Origin: Lacinutrix sp. MedPE-SW
GTDB lineage: Bacteria > Bacteroidota > Bacteroidia > Flavobacteriales > Flavobacteriaceae
Length of the DNA stretch: 46,585 nt
Assembly (NCBI RefSeq): GCF_001874145.1
Contig: NZ_MPCX01000018.1
Location: 1-46,585, forward strand
Direction: 5' to 3'
Shown here: positions 45,137-46,585 of the stretch, one piece after another
Layout: every line of letters starts with the position of its first letter
Numbering within the stretch: the first letter of the stretch is position 1
Program-made: the position numbers and the translations under genes
The notes under the pieces: generated by a model
What the model was told of the DNA's origin: nothing
Databases searched by the model: none
The model's input: the letters and a program-made list of their open reading frames with translations, nothing else

Positions 45137-46585
45137 ATGAAAAAAATTACTTTATTACTTTTAGCAATGGTAGCCTTTTGTTGGCAATCCAATGCGCAAT
45201 TTACAGAGAGTTTCGAGACTGAAATTCCTGCAGCATGGACTGTTTTGGATTTGGCAAGTTCAGGTACTTGGGCTCAAAGTACAACTATTACTGGTGGAGC
45301 TCAGGATGGAAGTGGTGCCGCAAAAATTATTTACGACACATCAGCTGCTCATGACGATTACTTAATAACACCAGCCATAACAGTTACAGCTGGTATGAAT
45401 GATAGATTATCATTTTGGGTAAAATCTAGAAGTAGTGCCTATTTAGAGCCATACGAAGTATTATTGTCTTCAGTGTCAACTGACGCGGCAGATTTCACTA
45501 CTGTTTTGCAACCTTCTACTGATGCACCATCTACATGGACAGAGTTAACGTTTGATTTAAGTGCTTATGTTGGAAGTACAATTTATGTAGCAGTTAGAGC
45601 GACAGGAAATAATGAATGGGAATTGTATGCAGACAATTTTGTAAATGATGCTGCACCTCAATGTACACAGCCAACGGCAACTGCTATTGTTGGTACTACT
45701 GATTGTTCTGGCGCAGGAACATTTATGATCGATGTTGATGTTACTAATTTAGGTGATGCTACATCACTAACAATTTCTAATGATGCAGGAGTAGCTAGTA
45801 CACCAACTGCTGCGACAGGTATAGTAAGTGTTGGACCTTTTAATTCAGGTACAGATGTAACTATTACAGTTGAGCACGATCAAGATAGCATATGCAATTT
45901 ACAGTTAGATTCTATTTCTTATTATTGTCCACCTGTAAATGATGAATGTCTTGATGCTATAACATTAACTGTTAATACAGATTTAGCATGTGGATCTGTA
46001 ACAGCGGGAACTAATGTAGCTGCTACAGAATCTTCAGAAATGGAAACTTCTGGAGAAATTACTGGAACACCGTATACAGATGTATGGTATAATTTTGTTG
46101 CAACATCAGAATATCATACAATTTCTTTAACTAATGTAGTAGCAGTTATTGGAACATCTACAGATATGGGTATGGCTTTATATGATGCAACTTCAGGTTG
46201 TGGTGCTTCATTGGCAGCACCAATAAGAGATAGTGACCCAAACTCATTTACTGTAACAGGTTTAACAATTGGTACTACTTATTTATTAAGAGTTTATGGT
46301 TGGTCAAATACTCAGAATACTTCAGCACAAACAACGTTTGATGTCTGTGTAGGTATACCACCAGAACCAGTAGCAAATGATGATTGTAATGGTGCTACAG
46401 TAGTTACACCTTCTATGGATAATACATGTACAACAGTAGTTTCTGGAACTACAGAAAATGCATACGATAGTAATGATGGTTGTGGAACAAGTGGAAAAGA
46501 TGTTTGGTATAGTTTTACTGCAGCTGTAGATGGTACATATACTGTAACTATAGATGAGACTTTCGATTCTGGTTTTACATCTACA
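45137..46585 (+). CDS. Secreted multidomain surface protein, 3' end outside the window
   Basis: An open frame of 483 codons runs to the window edge. A signal peptide (1-20, ending SNA) is followed by a jelly-roll domain of the cleaved-adhesin/choice-of-anchor J type (about 21-175; FTESFETEIPAAWT, YLITPAITVTAG, ADNF). A second beta region (about 176-275) follows, and then repeated domains each starting NDxC and containing VWYxF (NDECLDAITL with DVWYNFVA; NDDCNGATVV with DVWYSFTA). Such proteins usually end in a type IX sorting domain and act as adhesins or exoenzymes. The number of repeats and the C-terminus are unseen. Confidence 0.88.
   Translation, partial: MKKITLLLLAMVAFCWQSNAQFTESFETEIPAAWTVLDLASSGTWAQSTTITGGAQDGSGAAKIIYDTSAAHDDYLITPAITVTAGMNDRLSFWVKSRSSAYLEPYEVLLSSVSTDAADFTTVLQPSTDAPSTWTELTFDLSAYVGSTIYVAVRATGNNEWELYADNFVNDAAPQCTQPTATAIVGTTDCSGAGTFMIDVDVTNLGDATSLTISNDAGVASTPTAATGIVSVGPFNSGTDVTITVEHDQDSICNLQLDSISYYCPPVNDECLDAITLTVNTDLACGSVTAGTNVAATESSEMETSGEITGTPYTDVWYNFVATSEYHTISLTNVVAVIGTSTDMGMALYDATSGCGASLAAPIRDSDPNSFTVTGLTIGTTYLLRVYGWSNTQNTSAQTTFDVCVGIPPEPVANDDCNGATVVTPSMDNTCTTVVSGTTENAYDSNDGCGTSGKDVWYSFTAAVDGTYTVTIDETFDSGFTST

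Overview
The window looks like chromosomal core sequence from a marine-type Flavobacteriaceae bacterium (Bacteroidota), in the range of Olleya, Lacinutrix or Winogradskyella; the genus is inferred, not shown. The evidence is: very AT-rich DNA; Bacteroidota promoters (-7 TAnnTTTG, one with TTTG exactly 19 nt upstream); a TonB receptor paired with a DUF4249 lipoprotein; two secreted proteins of type IX secretion style; and family-specific gene orders such as bamD-rpoZ-coaBC-DUF4835-recN and dnaA-LMW phosphatase. There is no prophage, integrase, IS element, CRISPR array, plasmid gene or clear pseudogene.

Layout. Positions 1-73 hold the 3' end of a 5S rRNA and its terminator, so an rRNA operon lies to the left. 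Positions 157-5060 carry a DinB-like protein, DUF6095, MurQ, and a DUF4249/TonB-receptor outer-membrane pair. Positions 5138-8100 carry monomeric isocitrate dehydrogenase and a pentapeptide-repeat protein. Positions 8101-8841 are the only long non-coding stretch. Positions 8842-10646 carry rplS, a GyrI-like protein and trmD. Positions 10838-12351 are a small arsenic operon (ArsR, DUF6428, thioredoxin-type arsenate reductase), preceded by an LCM-type methyltransferase. Positions 13341-17168 carry a coiled-coil membrane protein, a long-form GAPDH and an HtrA protease. Positions 17306-21347 are a cell-envelope run (dapF, GNAT, mltG, DUF2279, a transglycosylase-like protein). Positions 21352-25423 are the dnaA operon on the minus strand. 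Positions 25614-33628 hold housekeeping genes (thioesterase, YigZ, EamA, HAD, ribD, LEA-14-like, GNAT, prmC, LOG, ligA). Positions 33757-35377 are two tandem paralogous membrane proteins. Positions 35369-37469 carry DoxX and a 5'-nucleotidase split over two genes. Positions 37541-44910 carry DUF6913, dapA, the bamD-to-recN block and fabI. The window ends inside a secreted multidomain surface protein that starts at 45137.

How the genes work together. Cell-wall functions recur: diaminopimelate synthesis (dapA, dapF), glycan-strand termination (mltG), muropeptide recycling (murQ) and outer-membrane assembly (bamD). The arsenic genes form a self-contained repressor/reductase unit, with an ArsR-type operator before arsR and a near-copy inside the operon.

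The least explained signals are non-coding. Two diverged copies (1755-1862 minus, 9334-9433 plus) of a roughly 100-nt element fold into the same three-way junction, with one compensatory base-pair change. A 740-bp gap (8101-8841) has its own terminator and a perfect 20-bp palindrome. A direct-repeat site lies upstream of both a tandem-paralog membrane gene and the terminal surface-protein gene.
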